Source: Shinisaurus crocodilurus
Lineage: Eukaryota; Chordata; Lepidosauria; Squamata; Shinisauridae
Direction of reading: 5' to 3'
Length of the DNA stretch: 64,000 bases
Assembly (NCBI GenBank): GCA_021292165.1
Contig: CM037876.1
Coordinates: 317,158,776 to 317,222,775, forward strand
Under the pieces are notes generated by a model. It made no database searches and was not told the DNA's origin. It saw nothing but the letters and a program-made list of their open reading frames with translations. Positions 32,327-42,752 of the stretch are shown here, piece by piece. Made by a program: the position numbers and the translations under genes. Each line of letters opens with the position of its first letter. Positions within the stretch are counted from its first letter, which is position 1.

Positions 32327-32767
32327 TGACATGTAGCAAAACAACAGCTGTGGCACAAGTGTTTTCATTTGGAAAGGTACAGGATGGCTAGAAAAACAGT
32401 CACATTGAGTCTGGCACGACTGTCCTGTTCTCATGGGAAAAGTAGGTGTGTACGAAATACGAGCTGATCACATGGTTTGTACTTTCTGATGACGTAGTAT
32501 GATCTGTTAGGTTTCGTTTCCTGTAACCATTTTTAGTAGAGAGAAGGATTGCTTTCTGTGTGCTTCTTCTTGTCTCTTCTCTCTGATGCTCTGACTTATT
32601 GCAATCATGTAATGAAGTGTGCTAGAGTGGACTTGATCCACTGGACTGGCTATGCATTATAATCTGCAATATAGACTGTAACTTAGGAGATTGTATTTAC
32701 TCTGATATAGAATAAACAGGTAGTAAAAACCCTGTTGTGGAATCTATGGAGTTAATTCCTAATTACA
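32327..32767 (+). mobile_element. Possible solo LTR
   Basis: Begins TGACATGTAGC and ends TTCCTAATTACA, with GTTG on both sides (32323-32326 and 32768-32771), a possible 4-bp duplication. An AATAAA at about 32711 is followed by AGTAAAAACCCT, a word also present after the TATA region of the solo LTR at 42112. The 4-bp match could be chance. No coding part. Confidence 0.4.
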
Positions 32768-32771
32768 GTTG

Positions 32772-33832
32772 AGCTGACAGGACGAGTGAGCTGCAAGCTG
32801 GCTGAAATCCGAGATGCTTGGAAATGCTGCGTGTGGGAGACAACAAGCTGGATCTCTGTGTGAACTACATGGGCCAGTTACACACACGAGACAGAGGCTA
32901 TATCTTCCATCTCACGCTCTGCTGAATCCACGTAGGAAGACGGGCCTACAGGGTGGATTGTAAGCCATCAGGGCTGTAGCCAATTTAGCCCTTCAGGTCC
33001 CTCCCAATGAACATGGATGAACAGGGATTAGAACCAATTGTCTACCTACTCCAACACTTTATCTGTAAGACCACCCTAGCTTAAAAAGACCACCCTGGCT
33101 TCACTAATCTTATTGAAACTCTCAAGTGGGAGGGGTTTCGCCCCCCCCAAAGCTCTGCCCATTGCAGTATATTCTCCAAGCTAAAAAGGGAAAATCAGAA
33201 TTCTGTGCCAAGGACGGCTGGCCTCTGCAACCTGTTTCCATTAGCCAGATTTACATTAATGCTCTGATAACGTGCAGTCTATTCTGCTATTGATTCTTTT
33301 TCCTATTTTGCATCGTGTATTGTGCCTTTGTTACACATGAGAAGGCCCAAGGAGCGCTAGACAGCAAAGGCCAACCTTCCTGAACTTGAGAAAGCTTAGC
33401 TGGCATCTCTTCTGGCTTCTGTGATTTCACCAAATATTTCCAAGCATATCTTTGCAGTCATAAAAAAATATCTTCCTGAAAACATCTTTATTTCAAGAAA
33501 CCTTCCTTGATTGACCAGCCACAGTGCTTATTGGTATTCTGATTTTAAAAACAAATCTTTTAATATGGTGTTTTATTCTTTTTTTTTATCTTTTTACCTT
33601 TTTGTTGTTCACCACTCCAGAATCTGTTTAGATGCGCAGCAGTATATTAATGTTGTAAATAAATAAGGAGCAGAGACATTTCCCCCCCCTAACATGGATG
33701 CCAGGATCCTTTGATAGTCCAATTCTGTGGCCAGTTCTGCACCCTGTGGCTTCTCTGTGTTTCATTCAAATTGCAGGATACACACAGCACTGGCCATGTG
33801 CAATGGTGATGTAGGTGTCTCCATGTGTGCTC
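32772..33832. other. Non-coding, mostly unique sequence
   Basis: No gene. An AT-rich LINE-tail-like stretch at 33535-33668 ends in TTGTAAATAAATAAGG. Confidence 0.4.
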
Positions 33833-35016
33833 CAACTGTGCGAATGCTGTGGACATCATATATCTGGACTTCAGCAAAGCTTTCGACAAAGTGCCTCATG
33901 ATATCCTGATTAGTAAGCTAGCTAAAAGTGGGCTAGATGGAACAACTATCAGGTGGATCCACAATTGGCTACAGAATCGGACTCAAAGAGTGCTTATCAA
34001 TGGTTCCTTCTCAAACTGGGGAGAGGTAACAAGCGGGGTACCACAGGGCTCGGTCCTGGGCCCGGTGCTCTTCAACATTTTTATTAATGACTTGGATCAG
34101 GAGGTACAGGGAATGCTTATCAAATTTGCAGATGACACAAGTTGGGTGGAACAGCTAATACTCTGGAAGACAGAAACAAAATTCAAAGTGACCTCGATAG
34201 GCTGGAGCGCTGGGCCGAAAACAACAGAATGAAATTTAACAGGGATAAATGCCAAGTGCTGCACCTAGGGAGAGGAAACCAAATGCAGAGTTACAGAATG
34301 GGGGACACTTGGCTCAACAATACTACGAGTGAGAAGGATCTTGGAATTGTGGTAGATCACAACTGAATATGAGCCAGCAATGCAACGTGGCTGCAAAGAA
34401 GGCAAATGCAATTTTGGGCTGTATTAATAGAAGTATAGCTTCCAAATCGCGGGAAGTGATAATTCCCCTTTACTCGGCACTGGTTAGGCCTCATCTTGAG
34501 TACTGCGTCCAGTTCTGGGCACCTCACTTTAAGAAGGACATAGACAAACTGGAGAGGGTTCAGAGGAGGGCAACAAGGATGATAAAGGGACTGGAAACAA
34601 GGCCCTATGAGGAGAGACTGAAAGAACTGGGCATGTTTAGCCTTCAGAAGAGGAGACTGAGGGGAGATATGATCGCACTCTTCTAGTATTTGAAGGGATG
34701 TCACACAGAGGAGGGCAAAGATCTCTTCTCGTTCATCCCAGTTTGCAGGACACGGAATAATGGGCTCAAGTTACAGGAACCTAGATTCCACCTAAACATC
34801 AGGAAAAATTTCCTGACTGTCAGAGCAATAAGACAATGGAATCAACTACCTAGGGAGGTGGTGGGCTCTCCCACTCTGGAGGCATTCAAGGTGCAGCTGG
34901 ACAGACATCTGTCAGAGATGCTTTGACCTGGATTCCTGCATTGAGCAGGGGGTTGGACTCGATGGCCTTGTAGGCCCCTTCCAACTCTACTTTTCTATGA
35001 TTCTATGATTCTATGA
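33833..35016 (+). mobile_element. CR1 LINE with partial RT domain (copy C)
   Basis: Begins inside the reverse transcriptase: [20 protein letters not shown], then [11 protein letters not shown] and the catalytic FADD at 34125-34136. It continues to the end of ORF2 (stop at 34926) and the CR1 tail. Three lesions compared with the other copies: a one-base loss right after FADDT (about 34139), a one-base loss near 34363, and a nonsense codon TAG at 34684-34686. Inactive, but among the longest copies here. Confidence 0.92.
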
Positions 35017-35849
35017 ACCTGCACGAGGAACACAAACCATTACTGTGTGCACATTTCCCAAGGTCCAAAGGCCTCATTCAGTTCCACACTTTGAGAACAG
35101 AAGTCTATACAAAGGGTCTTTTTCATGGTGCATGGACATCCCCATCGGAATCAAAGTTTTTGCAGTGAGGAGCAACCCCTCAACAGATCAAGTGAGTTTG
35201 AAAGAAGTTTTTTGTTCTTGTTGCTTTTTATAAGGATGCAAAAAAAGTATATTTTCCACCTCCATAATGATGAGGCATTTGCATAAGATCAAACAAGGAG
35301 ATGTGTTATTAGCTGATAAATAACTCAATTGCTGGAGACCTTGGGGAAGCAAGTTTGTATTTTATGCTAATTAGGCTCCCATATCTTGGGGCCCTTATTA
35401 AGGAGCAAAGGGGGTCGCAACAAGAAAGTTAACAATAAAACATTTTTACAATTAAATTCTAGGGTGAGGCAAGATTTTAGAGAATTAAATCCTTTTGATT
35501 CGTCTCCCCCATCATCCCACTTACAAAAACGTTGCCAATTATGATTACACATCCAAAGAAGTGAATCAAATCACTGTTGATAAAATAGCCAGGGGATGCG
35601 CTGAGGCTAGCAAGTTCACGGATGTGACTTCATCGTTAATGATGACATTGGAGATTAGATGAGGGGACATTGCAACAAGAAAGAGACAACAAGCATATAT
35701 TTCCCCCAAAATTATAGAGGCCATCATCTCTTATGGATGTGCAAAACCCCACTGAGAAATTCTGCCACATTTATTAATACTCACTTCTTGGCGAGTTGGT
35801 TGAAAAGTGTGGAATGTTGGGGTTGGAGTAATATATTGGTCTGTGTGCT
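35017..35849. other. Non-coding, candidate conserved island
   Basis: No gene. 35220-35800 is AT-rich, repeat-free and contains many ATTA/TAAT words and one ATGCTAATTAGG octamer-like site. Regulatory role unproven. Confidence 0.35.
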
Positions 35850-36372
35850 AGCCAGCTAAATGAAGCCCCGGCCTTCCACACACAGCAGCAGAGTCGTCGC
35901 CCCACACACACACATACACACAGCAGTCCGCCTCAGCCTTCCCAGTTGCATTTCACTTCAGGACTTAGGAATCACACTGTAGTCACAAACAGTTCTATTC
36001 TAACTGTTTAATAGCTGCACCCTATGATACATATGGCCGAAGGCTGGCCACTACATGCCATCAGCTTATTTACATCACATGACAATCCTGTCTCACAGCA
36101 AACCATTCTCACGCCTAGCAAGGCCGCAGGTAAAAACAGCTTCGTAAACACAGACACCCATGTCCTGGTTTATCCTGTCTGGGAACTTTCCAGATAAGCA
36201 GTAAAGAAAACCACTGCAACATAATCAAAACATAAGCATCACAGCAAGCTAATTGTGCTTCACACACCAACACGGAATTAGGTACACATGCATTAAAAAG
36301 TGAACCACGCAAGTCCACCTCACTCTCCCATCCCTAGAGCGGGCCCTGCAACCTCCAGTTACTAATCCCTGA
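35850..36372 (-). mobile_element. Possible LTR, no target duplication
   Basis: Read on the minus strand it starts TGTCAGGGATTAG and has a CAGCTATTAAACAG polyadenylation-like region near the far end. The other boundary is not clear. Weak call. Confidence 0.25.
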
Positions 36373-36408
36373 CACTGATCCTGCCCGGGATTTAGAACCT
36401 CTTAGGGG

Positions 36409-37551
36409 CACAATCCTACGGCCGCTAGATGCTGTCTAGACAGCCATAGGATTAATTCAGAGTCCTCCCAGCCTCAAACTCGCTATGAGGTCACAGCTGG
36501 AACTCCGGATTCGGAGCACCCTCCCTCCGCCCTCGCAGCCAGCGTGGAAAGAACCGTGCCGGCTGCAGCTCTGAGGTCGCAAGGCCGACTTCGGAGCCGG
36601 CACTGGGTGAGGGTTCCGAGGGGCGGGGAGGGAATCATAGAATCATAGAAAAGTAGAGTTGGAAGGGGCCTACAAGGCCATCGAGTCCAACCCCCTGCTC
36701 AATGCAGGAATCCAGGTCAAAGCATCCCCGACAGATGGCTGTCCAGCCGCACCTTGAATGCCTCCAGATTGGGGGAGCCCACCACCTCCCTCGGTAATTG
36801 GTTCCATTGTCTTATTGCTCTGACCGTCAGGAAATTTTTCCTGATGTTTAGGTGGAATCTGGGTTCCCGTAACTTGAGCCCATTATTCCGTGTACTGCAA
36901 ACTGGGATGATCGAGAAGAGATCCTGGCCCTCCCCTGTGTGACAACCCTTCAAGCACTGGAAGAGTGTGATCATATCTCCCCTCAGTCTCCTCTTCCGAA
37001 GGCTAAACATGCCCAGTTCTTTCGGTCTCTCCTCATAGGGCCTTGTTTCCAGTTCCTTTATCGTCCTTGTTGCCCTCCTCTGAACCCTCTCCAGTTTGTC
37101 TACGTCCTTCTTAAAGTGTGGTGCCCAGAACTGGACGCAGTACTCAAGATGAGGCCTAACCAGTGCCAAGTAAAGGGGAATTATCACTTCACGTGATTTG
37201 GAAGCTATACTTCTATTAATGCAGCCCAAAATAGTATTTGCCTTCTTTGCAGCCACATCGCATTGCTGGCTCATATTCAGTTTGTGATCTACCACAATTC
37301 CAAGATCCTTCTCACTTGTAGTATTGTTGAGGAAGGAGCGGGGATACAGTGTATCCTGGTGGAGCCTCAACCTGTCCTCCTCACAAGCAGGCGCGAAAGA
37401 TTTAGATGACCAAAATTGGTCACCTAAGTCTTTTGCAGGGCAGGAGAAGCACGAAGGCAATCTTCACCTCCATGCATCTTCTGTCCTCGATAGGATGCCC
37501 ACAGTCCTCCGATGTTGGATGGTTACATTGGATTGCACTGTTAAGGACACA
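36409..37551. mobile_element. Unclassified repeat X with CR1 insert
   Basis: The left part 36409-36632 and right part 37332-37551 align with 21535-21975 once the CR1 is removed (GCTAGATGCTGTCTAGACAG, GGGGCGGGGAGGGA; then GTATCCTGGTGGAGCCTC and GATAGGATGCCC). The start GGGGCACAATCC resembles the MITE ends at 26354. Confidence 0.55.
36633..37331 (-). mobile_element. CR1 LINE, 5'-truncated (copy D)
   Basis: The minus-strand frame is open from [20 protein letters not shown] to DSHLSGML with no stop (about 205 codons). The 3' tail complement begins ATCATAGAATCATAGAAAAG. Subfamily DSHLSGML. Confidence 0.92.
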
Positions 37552-37645
37552 ATCACATGCACGCATGGCTGGCTGGGGAATGCTGGGAGTTGTAGGACTT
37601 TTTTCTGTCTAAACGTGCATAGGATCCCACTCTTAAGGACACAAT
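37552..37645. mobile_element. Palindromic MITE fragment (GGACACAATC ends)
   Basis: TTAAGGACACAATC occurs at 37541-37554 and 37633-37646. GGGGAATGCTGGGAGTTGTA between them is the arm seen in the element at 26354. Confidence 0.5.
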
Positions 37646-38221
37646 CCTAAGTGACTCTCTCAGCCAAACACATGACTGTTCACTACAAAATAGAAATTAG
37701 CATATCAAGCATCAGGATGGAACAGATTTATTTTCCACGAGCTTCTCTCCTGCCCCTCCCCCCATGGCTTTTACGACATGTGGCCTATAATTTGCTCTAC
37801 GAAAATGAACAGTCCTGTCCTCATCTAATTTGCACATATGGCATTCAAAACAAAATCAAGGGGGGAAATGTGTGAGCCATTAGACTCAACTAATCATCTA
37901 TTTCTGCTTTATTCTACAATGCCCAGCAGGACACTGGTTAGGGGAAATAGTTTAAAAACAAACCAACACTACACTTCTTCTTAAAACCAAGATTTCTCCA
38001 GCTGGGTGAGAAATATCAAAGAGACCCCATTGTTGTTAATTTGCCCAAGCAATCTATAAAACTCTAATTATGTCTCTCAGACTCCTGAAAATCTGATAAA
38101 TAACTATGTTAAATGTTAAACAGCACTATAACATTATACCAACCCTCCCCTCTCCTCAGCTGTTTGACATCCGCCACAAGAAAGATGAATAAATGGATCC
38201 TGGATAGTCATTGAGCCCCAT
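37646..38221. other. Non-coding, mostly unique sequence
   Basis: No gene or repeat recognised. Confidence 0.4.
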
Positions 38222-39310
38222 CATTAAGAGCGCAATCCTGTGTCCCTCCGACCTTGTCTGGGGGGAACATGGGAATTTCCATAGAAATCGCTTCCGAGGT
38301 TGCAGTGCAGCGACACACAGGGCCACACACACACACACACACACCTTGTAGCCGGTGTGGTTCTTTCCACCCTGGCAGGGAACCAAGCACGGAAGACTGT
38401 GCTCGGTTCCCCCTTGAGGGGGCGTTCCCGGGGAGGGGAGGAGGGAGGCTCCACCAGATTCTGAGGAAAGGAAACCAAATGCAGAGTTACAGAATGGGGG
38501 ACACTTGGCTCAACAATACCACAAGTGAGAAGGGTCTTGGAATTGTGGTGGATCACAAACTGAATATGAGCCAGCAATGTGATGTGGCTGCAAAGAAGGC
38601 AAATGCTATTTTGGGCTGCATTCATAGAAGTATTGCTTCCAAATGGCGGGAAGAGATAATTCCCCTTTACTCGGCACTGGTTAGGCCTCATCTTGAGTAC
38701 TGCGTCCAGTTCTGGGCACCGCACTTTAAGAAGGACATAGACAAACTGGAGAGGGTTCAGAGGAGGGCAACAAGGATGATAAAGGGACTGGGAACAAGGC
38801 CCTATGAGGAGAGACTGAAAGAACTGGGCATGTTTAGCCTTCAGAAGAGGAGACTAAGGGGAGATATGATCGCACTCTTCCAGTACTTGAAGGGTTGTCA
38901 CACAGAGGAGGGCCAGGATCTCTTCTCAATCATCCCAGTTTGCAGGACACGGAATAATGGGCTCAAATTACAGGAACCCAGATTCCACCTAAATATCAGG
39001 AAAAATTTCCTGACGGTCAGAGCAATAAGACAATGGAACCTACTACCTAGCGAGATGGTGAGCTCTCCCACTCTGGAGGCATTCAAGGTGCGGCTGGACA
39101 GTCATCTGTCAGGGATGCTTTGACCTGGATTCCTGCATTGAGCAGGGGGTTGGACTCGATGGCCTGGTAGGCCCCTTCCAACTCTACTTTTCTATGATTC
39201 TATGAATCCAGGCGGAGCCTCAGCCGCTCCTCCTTGGGAGGAGGGGAGAAACATTTAGGCAGCTGACATCGGATGTCTAGATGTTTTTGAGGGTGGCCGC
39301 CAGAAATGTA
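38222..39310. mobile_element. Unclassified repeat X with second CR1 insert
   Basis: Left part 38222-38465 (GAGCGCAATCCTG; GGGGAGGGGAGGAGGGAGGC) and right part 39206-39310 (GCGGAGCCTCAGCCGCTCCT; GAAACATTTAG) match the right part of the 36-kb copy (GTGGAGCCTCAACCTGTCCT; GAAAGATTTAG). A CA run lies at 38324-38344. Confidence 0.5.
38466..39205 (+). mobile_element. CR1 LINE, 5'-truncated (copy E)
   Basis: Open from GRGNQMQSYRMGD-like codons (about 38467) to the stop at 39123. The frame happens to stay open upstream into repeat X, giving a 289-codon reading frame that is not a real gene. DSHLSGML subfamily. Confidence 0.92.
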
Positions 39311-39355
39311 TCTTCACTTGGAACGTGGGGAAGAAAACACAACATCAGGGACAGT

Positions 39356-39520
39356 CAGGGACAGTGCTACCATTAGGCCAACTAGGCAGCTGCCTAGGGC
39401 ACAGGGCTAAAGGGGGCGCCAGAAATAGGGAGGGAGGGCTCAAGTGGGAAGGGGGGGGCGCTCAATATCTGATCTTGCCTAGGGCACCAAACTGCACCAA
39501 ACTGCCTTGCACCGGCCCTA
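39356..39520 (-). mobile_element. 165-bp non-autonomous hAT (inverted copy)
   Basis: Same 165-bp family as 5326-5490 in reverse. Exact 8-bp duplication GGGACAGT (39348-39355 and 39521-39528). Ends CAGGGACAGTGCTACC and GTGCACCGGCCCTA-like. Confidence 0.88.
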
Positions 39521-39628
39521 GGGACAGTTCCCACTTCACCCCAATGGGCAGACTCTATATACCGTGAGTTGTAGGAATAATACGCCTTAGGCTCATACCC
39601 CATGCACAAAATGTTTAATTGGTTTAAG

Positions 39629-39742
39629 GTGCAATCCTATGCATTTTTAGACAGAAAAAAATCCTAGAACTCCCAGCATTCCCCAACCAAAAAGTTGTCG
39701 AACTTTTTCTCCCCATTTAAACATTCAGAGAATTGCACCCTA
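39629..39742. mobile_element. Palindromic MITE (TGCAATCC ends)
   Basis: AGGTGCAATCCTATGC on the left and GAATTGCACCCT on the right, with CTCCCAGCATTCCCC inside. Eroded relative of 26354. Confidence 0.6.
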
Positions 39743-40917
39743 AATTTGAGTACCCCCTCTCCTGCTAACTGCTCCTAAGGATGGACACATATGTCCATTT
39801 TGGTTTCTATCCGTTTCTCATTTTTTTCAGTGTGAAGTTTGCTTCGTCCCAAACTTTGAAAAAAGTTTTTTTAAATGTTCACGTGAAAATGCATACACAT
39901 TTTTGTGCACATATCTACTAATACATGCATCTTATTCGAGAAAATTCTGGCAAGGTGCAAGTCAGGCAGTTGAGGATCGGGACCATAAGATTTGAGCCTG
40001 GGCTGGATGCACCTCCCTGGAGAAAGCTGGCTTGGCAGATAAAGGAGATGCTTTCTGTTACTCAGGCATGTGCTCCAGAAGGACTGAAATGCCTACCGTG
40101 AGTCGACCCCTCGGTGGAGAAGCAAGTCCCTCTGGGGATGCAGATAATTCAAGGAAGGGGTTGTCCAAGTCCAAGGAGGAGTTAGAGCTTCCTCATCCAG
40201 AGCCAGGGATGGAGCCCTCACCACCATCTGCCGCAGCTACTCCTCCACATAAGCCTTTACGGGGTCACCACTTTGGGGACTGCTCCCTAGGGAGCTCCAG
40301 GGCCCCAATCCTCTCCATTCTCAGAGTCTTTAGAAGAGTGCCTCCGATCGAGAGGGGTCACTGCCCTAGGCTATGACATTCTCCATCCCATTCAAATTGC
40401 AAGCTCCTGAAGGCAGAGACATGCCTTTTTATCCTTATCTTCCCCCAATAAATTGCTGTGTGTACATTTGCAGCACGATGCCATCCGTGTTATTTATCAT
40501 TCCGCTCAGGCTTGACTGTCAGTGGTTGGTGACGGGTGAGGAAGGGGGGGGGGAGAAACCCAGGTGAATTTCTTGAACTGGTTCTCTTCTGCATCGTGAA
40601 CGTTGAGCCCCAACAGAAGCTTAATAATGACATAAAATGTGAGACATTCCTGTCAAGAGGTAGTAGCGGTGTTGTATAATTAACAGGGAGTCGAAAATGA
40701 TGCCACTTAACTGCCTGGCCCAAGACCCCCAAATACACTAATTGCAGAGTATTATGCATTCAGTCAGCAGCCTTGCATCACCCATGCCTCGCCTCGCCTC
40801 CCCTCTCCATCTGAAAAAGAGTCAGGTGTTTGAGGATGATGTGGAAGGTGTCATTCCCCCACCAAACCCGTGTTAGCCGTTAGTAATAAACTGACTTCAA
40901 ACTAATTCCTGGAATGC
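39743..40917. other. Non-coding; unassigned frames
   Basis: 39790-39960 is an AT-rich repeat fragment. A 114-codon frame at 40032-40376, rich in Ser and Pro, has no recognised domain. AATAAA at about 40448. No gene assigned. Confidence 0.4.
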
Positions 40918-40990
40918 AGCCATCCTGTCTGTGGGCTAGTGGGAGTTGTAGTCCAACACATCTGGAGGGCGCCAGATGTTGGGGGAGGTT
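40918..40990. mobile_element. Old hAT-like MITE half
   Basis: TGGGAGTTGTAGTCCAACAC and ATCTGGAGGGCGCCAGATGT match the right arm of the element at 2190. Confidence 0.5.
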
Positions 40991-41387
40991 GCCTCGCCTT
41001 CCTGACCTGGATACACTAGCAGCTGGCCTCATATTACCATGGCGTTGATTTTCCTGGGCTGCTGCTCAGTTCCTGTGCAACCATGCACTGGAGCAGAAGC
41101 GGTTAATGATATGGCCGTGTGGCTACTGCGTCGACACTTCCTTGAGCCCTTCCGTGAATTTCCAGCAGGGGGCATCCTCTCCAGAGGAAGCACAGGCCGT
41201 GGGAGGCCAGCAGAGGTACTCCTAAAGCAAGTATCTGAGGACACACCGAGGCAGGGCCACACAGTACAGCCCGGGTGGTTAGCTGCAGCACTTTCAGGAC
41301 CCTGGACAGGTCACTGGGGACCGATCCCGTGTTCCAATGCCATCTCAGCTCCAAATGAGGGATGCTCACCTCAGCAAAGCTCTAGGT
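40991..41387. other. Non-coding, no recognised repeat
   Basis: No gene; overlapping frames without domains. Confidence 0.4.
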
Positions 41388-41522
41388 CAGTGTTCTCCGA
41401 CCTTGGGTCCCCAGATGTTTTTGGCCTACAACTCCCAGCATGCCCCAGCCAGCTACGCTGGCTGGGGCATGTTGGGAGTTGTAGGCCAAAAACATCTGGG
41501 GACCCAAGGTCGGGGAACACTG
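41388..41522. mobile_element. Palindromic hAT MITE, full length
   Basis: 135 bp, CAGTGTTCTCCGACC to its inverse. Flanks CTCTAGGT and ACCTAGCT each have a central TA but do not match. The right flank continues into a block also present beside the MITE at 58331. Confidence 0.88.
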
Positions 41523-41596
41523 ACCTAGCTTGTTGAGGCTCTCCGAATTTCACCTCCAAGTTCCTTCCAACCAAGCTCCATATCAGGGTGCGAGCT
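41523..41596 (-). repeat. 74-bp block shared with 58257-58330
   Basis: The complement of this block (CCTGATATGGAGCTTGGTTG to CAACAAGCTAGGT) aligns with 58257-58330 with few mismatches. In both places it abuts exactly the outer end of the same MITE. Confidence 0.8.
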
Positions 41597-42111
41597 TTGG
41601 TGTGTCCCCACCCCCTTTTTGCATGAAAATGTGTGCGTTTTTCCAAATACGCATATCGACGGTGCACATTTTTGAAATGTATGCATTTCCTCCCCATCGA
41701 TTAAGGGGTGTTTGTGTGCCATTTTTCAAATGTACGTAGTTTTCAAATGCATTTTTGTTGTTGTTGTTGTTGTTGTTCTGTGAATCACGTCACAAGCTCG
41801 GAAATGTATGGACTTCAGCCACAACTTGCCTTTGTGGATCTGCCTTCAGTTCTGTGAGGGACGAACTGGGTAAATTCTGGTGGAAAACAAACTGATGTGA
41901 TTTTTTTTCATACATCACCAGCCTTTATGCCTCTTGAACCCGTTTCCTCCTCCCAGGCTTCAGTCCTCCCCAACTGAATTGTGGAGAGCCTCAAAGAAAG
42001 GAGAAAGGCCTGGTCCCAAGCAACCTGCCACCTCTCCATCCCTCCTCTCCTGGTGCACTGCCTGCATTGGTGAGCAGCAGCTGTGGAGTGTGAGCTCCCC
42101 AGCATGGAGGC
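41597..42111. other. AT-rich repeat, GTT microsatellite, spacer
   Basis: 41600-41880 is the AT-rich family seen near 8.5 and 55 kb. A (GTT)n run lies at 41755-41777. No gene. Confidence 0.45.
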
Positions 42112-42747
42112 TGTGAGGGATTGAGGCCTACACAGGACTGGGTTTATTGAGGCCTACTCAGGCTTCAGTTTGTTGAAGCCTGAAGGCCCAAACACTTCCC
42201 TCGAGTAGTGAAGCCTGAAGGCCCAAACACTTGGATGGGAGGGGGAGTTTGAGAGTTTTAAGTTACCCAATAGAAGTTAAGAATCAGATATCCTATTCAA
42301 GGTCACATGATTATAACCTTCCATTCCTGGGAAGGCTATATATGTGGGGTGTGGTCAGCTAGCAGTTAGTGTGTGCTGGGAGAGAGCTAGAAGCAGAAGC
42401 ACAGAAACAGCAGAGAGAAGCAGAGAGAGAGAAAGAGAAACTGGCTGCATAGGAAATAGGTAGTCTGAAGTTTAACTAGAGAACATTGGATTGTTTGTTT
42501 GTTTTATTTTATCATACTTGCTTTTGAATTATAACCACTCTATTAAGTAAAAACCCTAATATTATTAGTAAAGTGTTGTTGTTTACCCTGGAGTTTGGAG
42601 TGACTTATTCACCACGTCTAGAGCCTACCCCCACGTTACTGGAAGCAGGCAAAGGACTTGATAACCTAGAGAGGGAGAGACTTTGGGAAGAGGCAGAGAT
42701 CTCCCAAAGGCAGATCAAGGGGTCCCTGCAGTAGCGGAACCTTGACA
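42112..42747 (+). mobile_element. Solo LTR with 5-bp target duplication
   Basis: 636 bp from TGTGAGGGATTG to AACCTTGACA, with TG...CA ends. Flanked by GAGGC on both sides (42107-42111 and 42748-42752). A TATA-like CTATATATG lies at about 42337-42345, followed by a purine-rich stretch and an ATTAAGTAAAAACCC region near 42541-42556. No internal coding region or second LTR: a solo LTR left by recombination. A 5-bp duplication fits Ty3-type or some retroviral integrases; I cannot tell which. Confidence 0.75.
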
Positions 42748-42752
42748 GAGGC

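Noticed and set aside
35850..36372. Confident LTR call
   Set aside because: One end looks LTR-like but no target duplication or second boundary could be found; kept only as a weak feature.
38254..39123. 289-codon open frame as a host gene
   Set aside because: All recognisable residues are CR1 ORF2 C-terminus; the first 70 codons are chance read-through of repeat X and a CA run.
40032..40376. 114-codon Ser/Pro-rich frame as a coding gene
   Set aside because: No recognisable family, no splice or promoter context; length is within chance for this composition.
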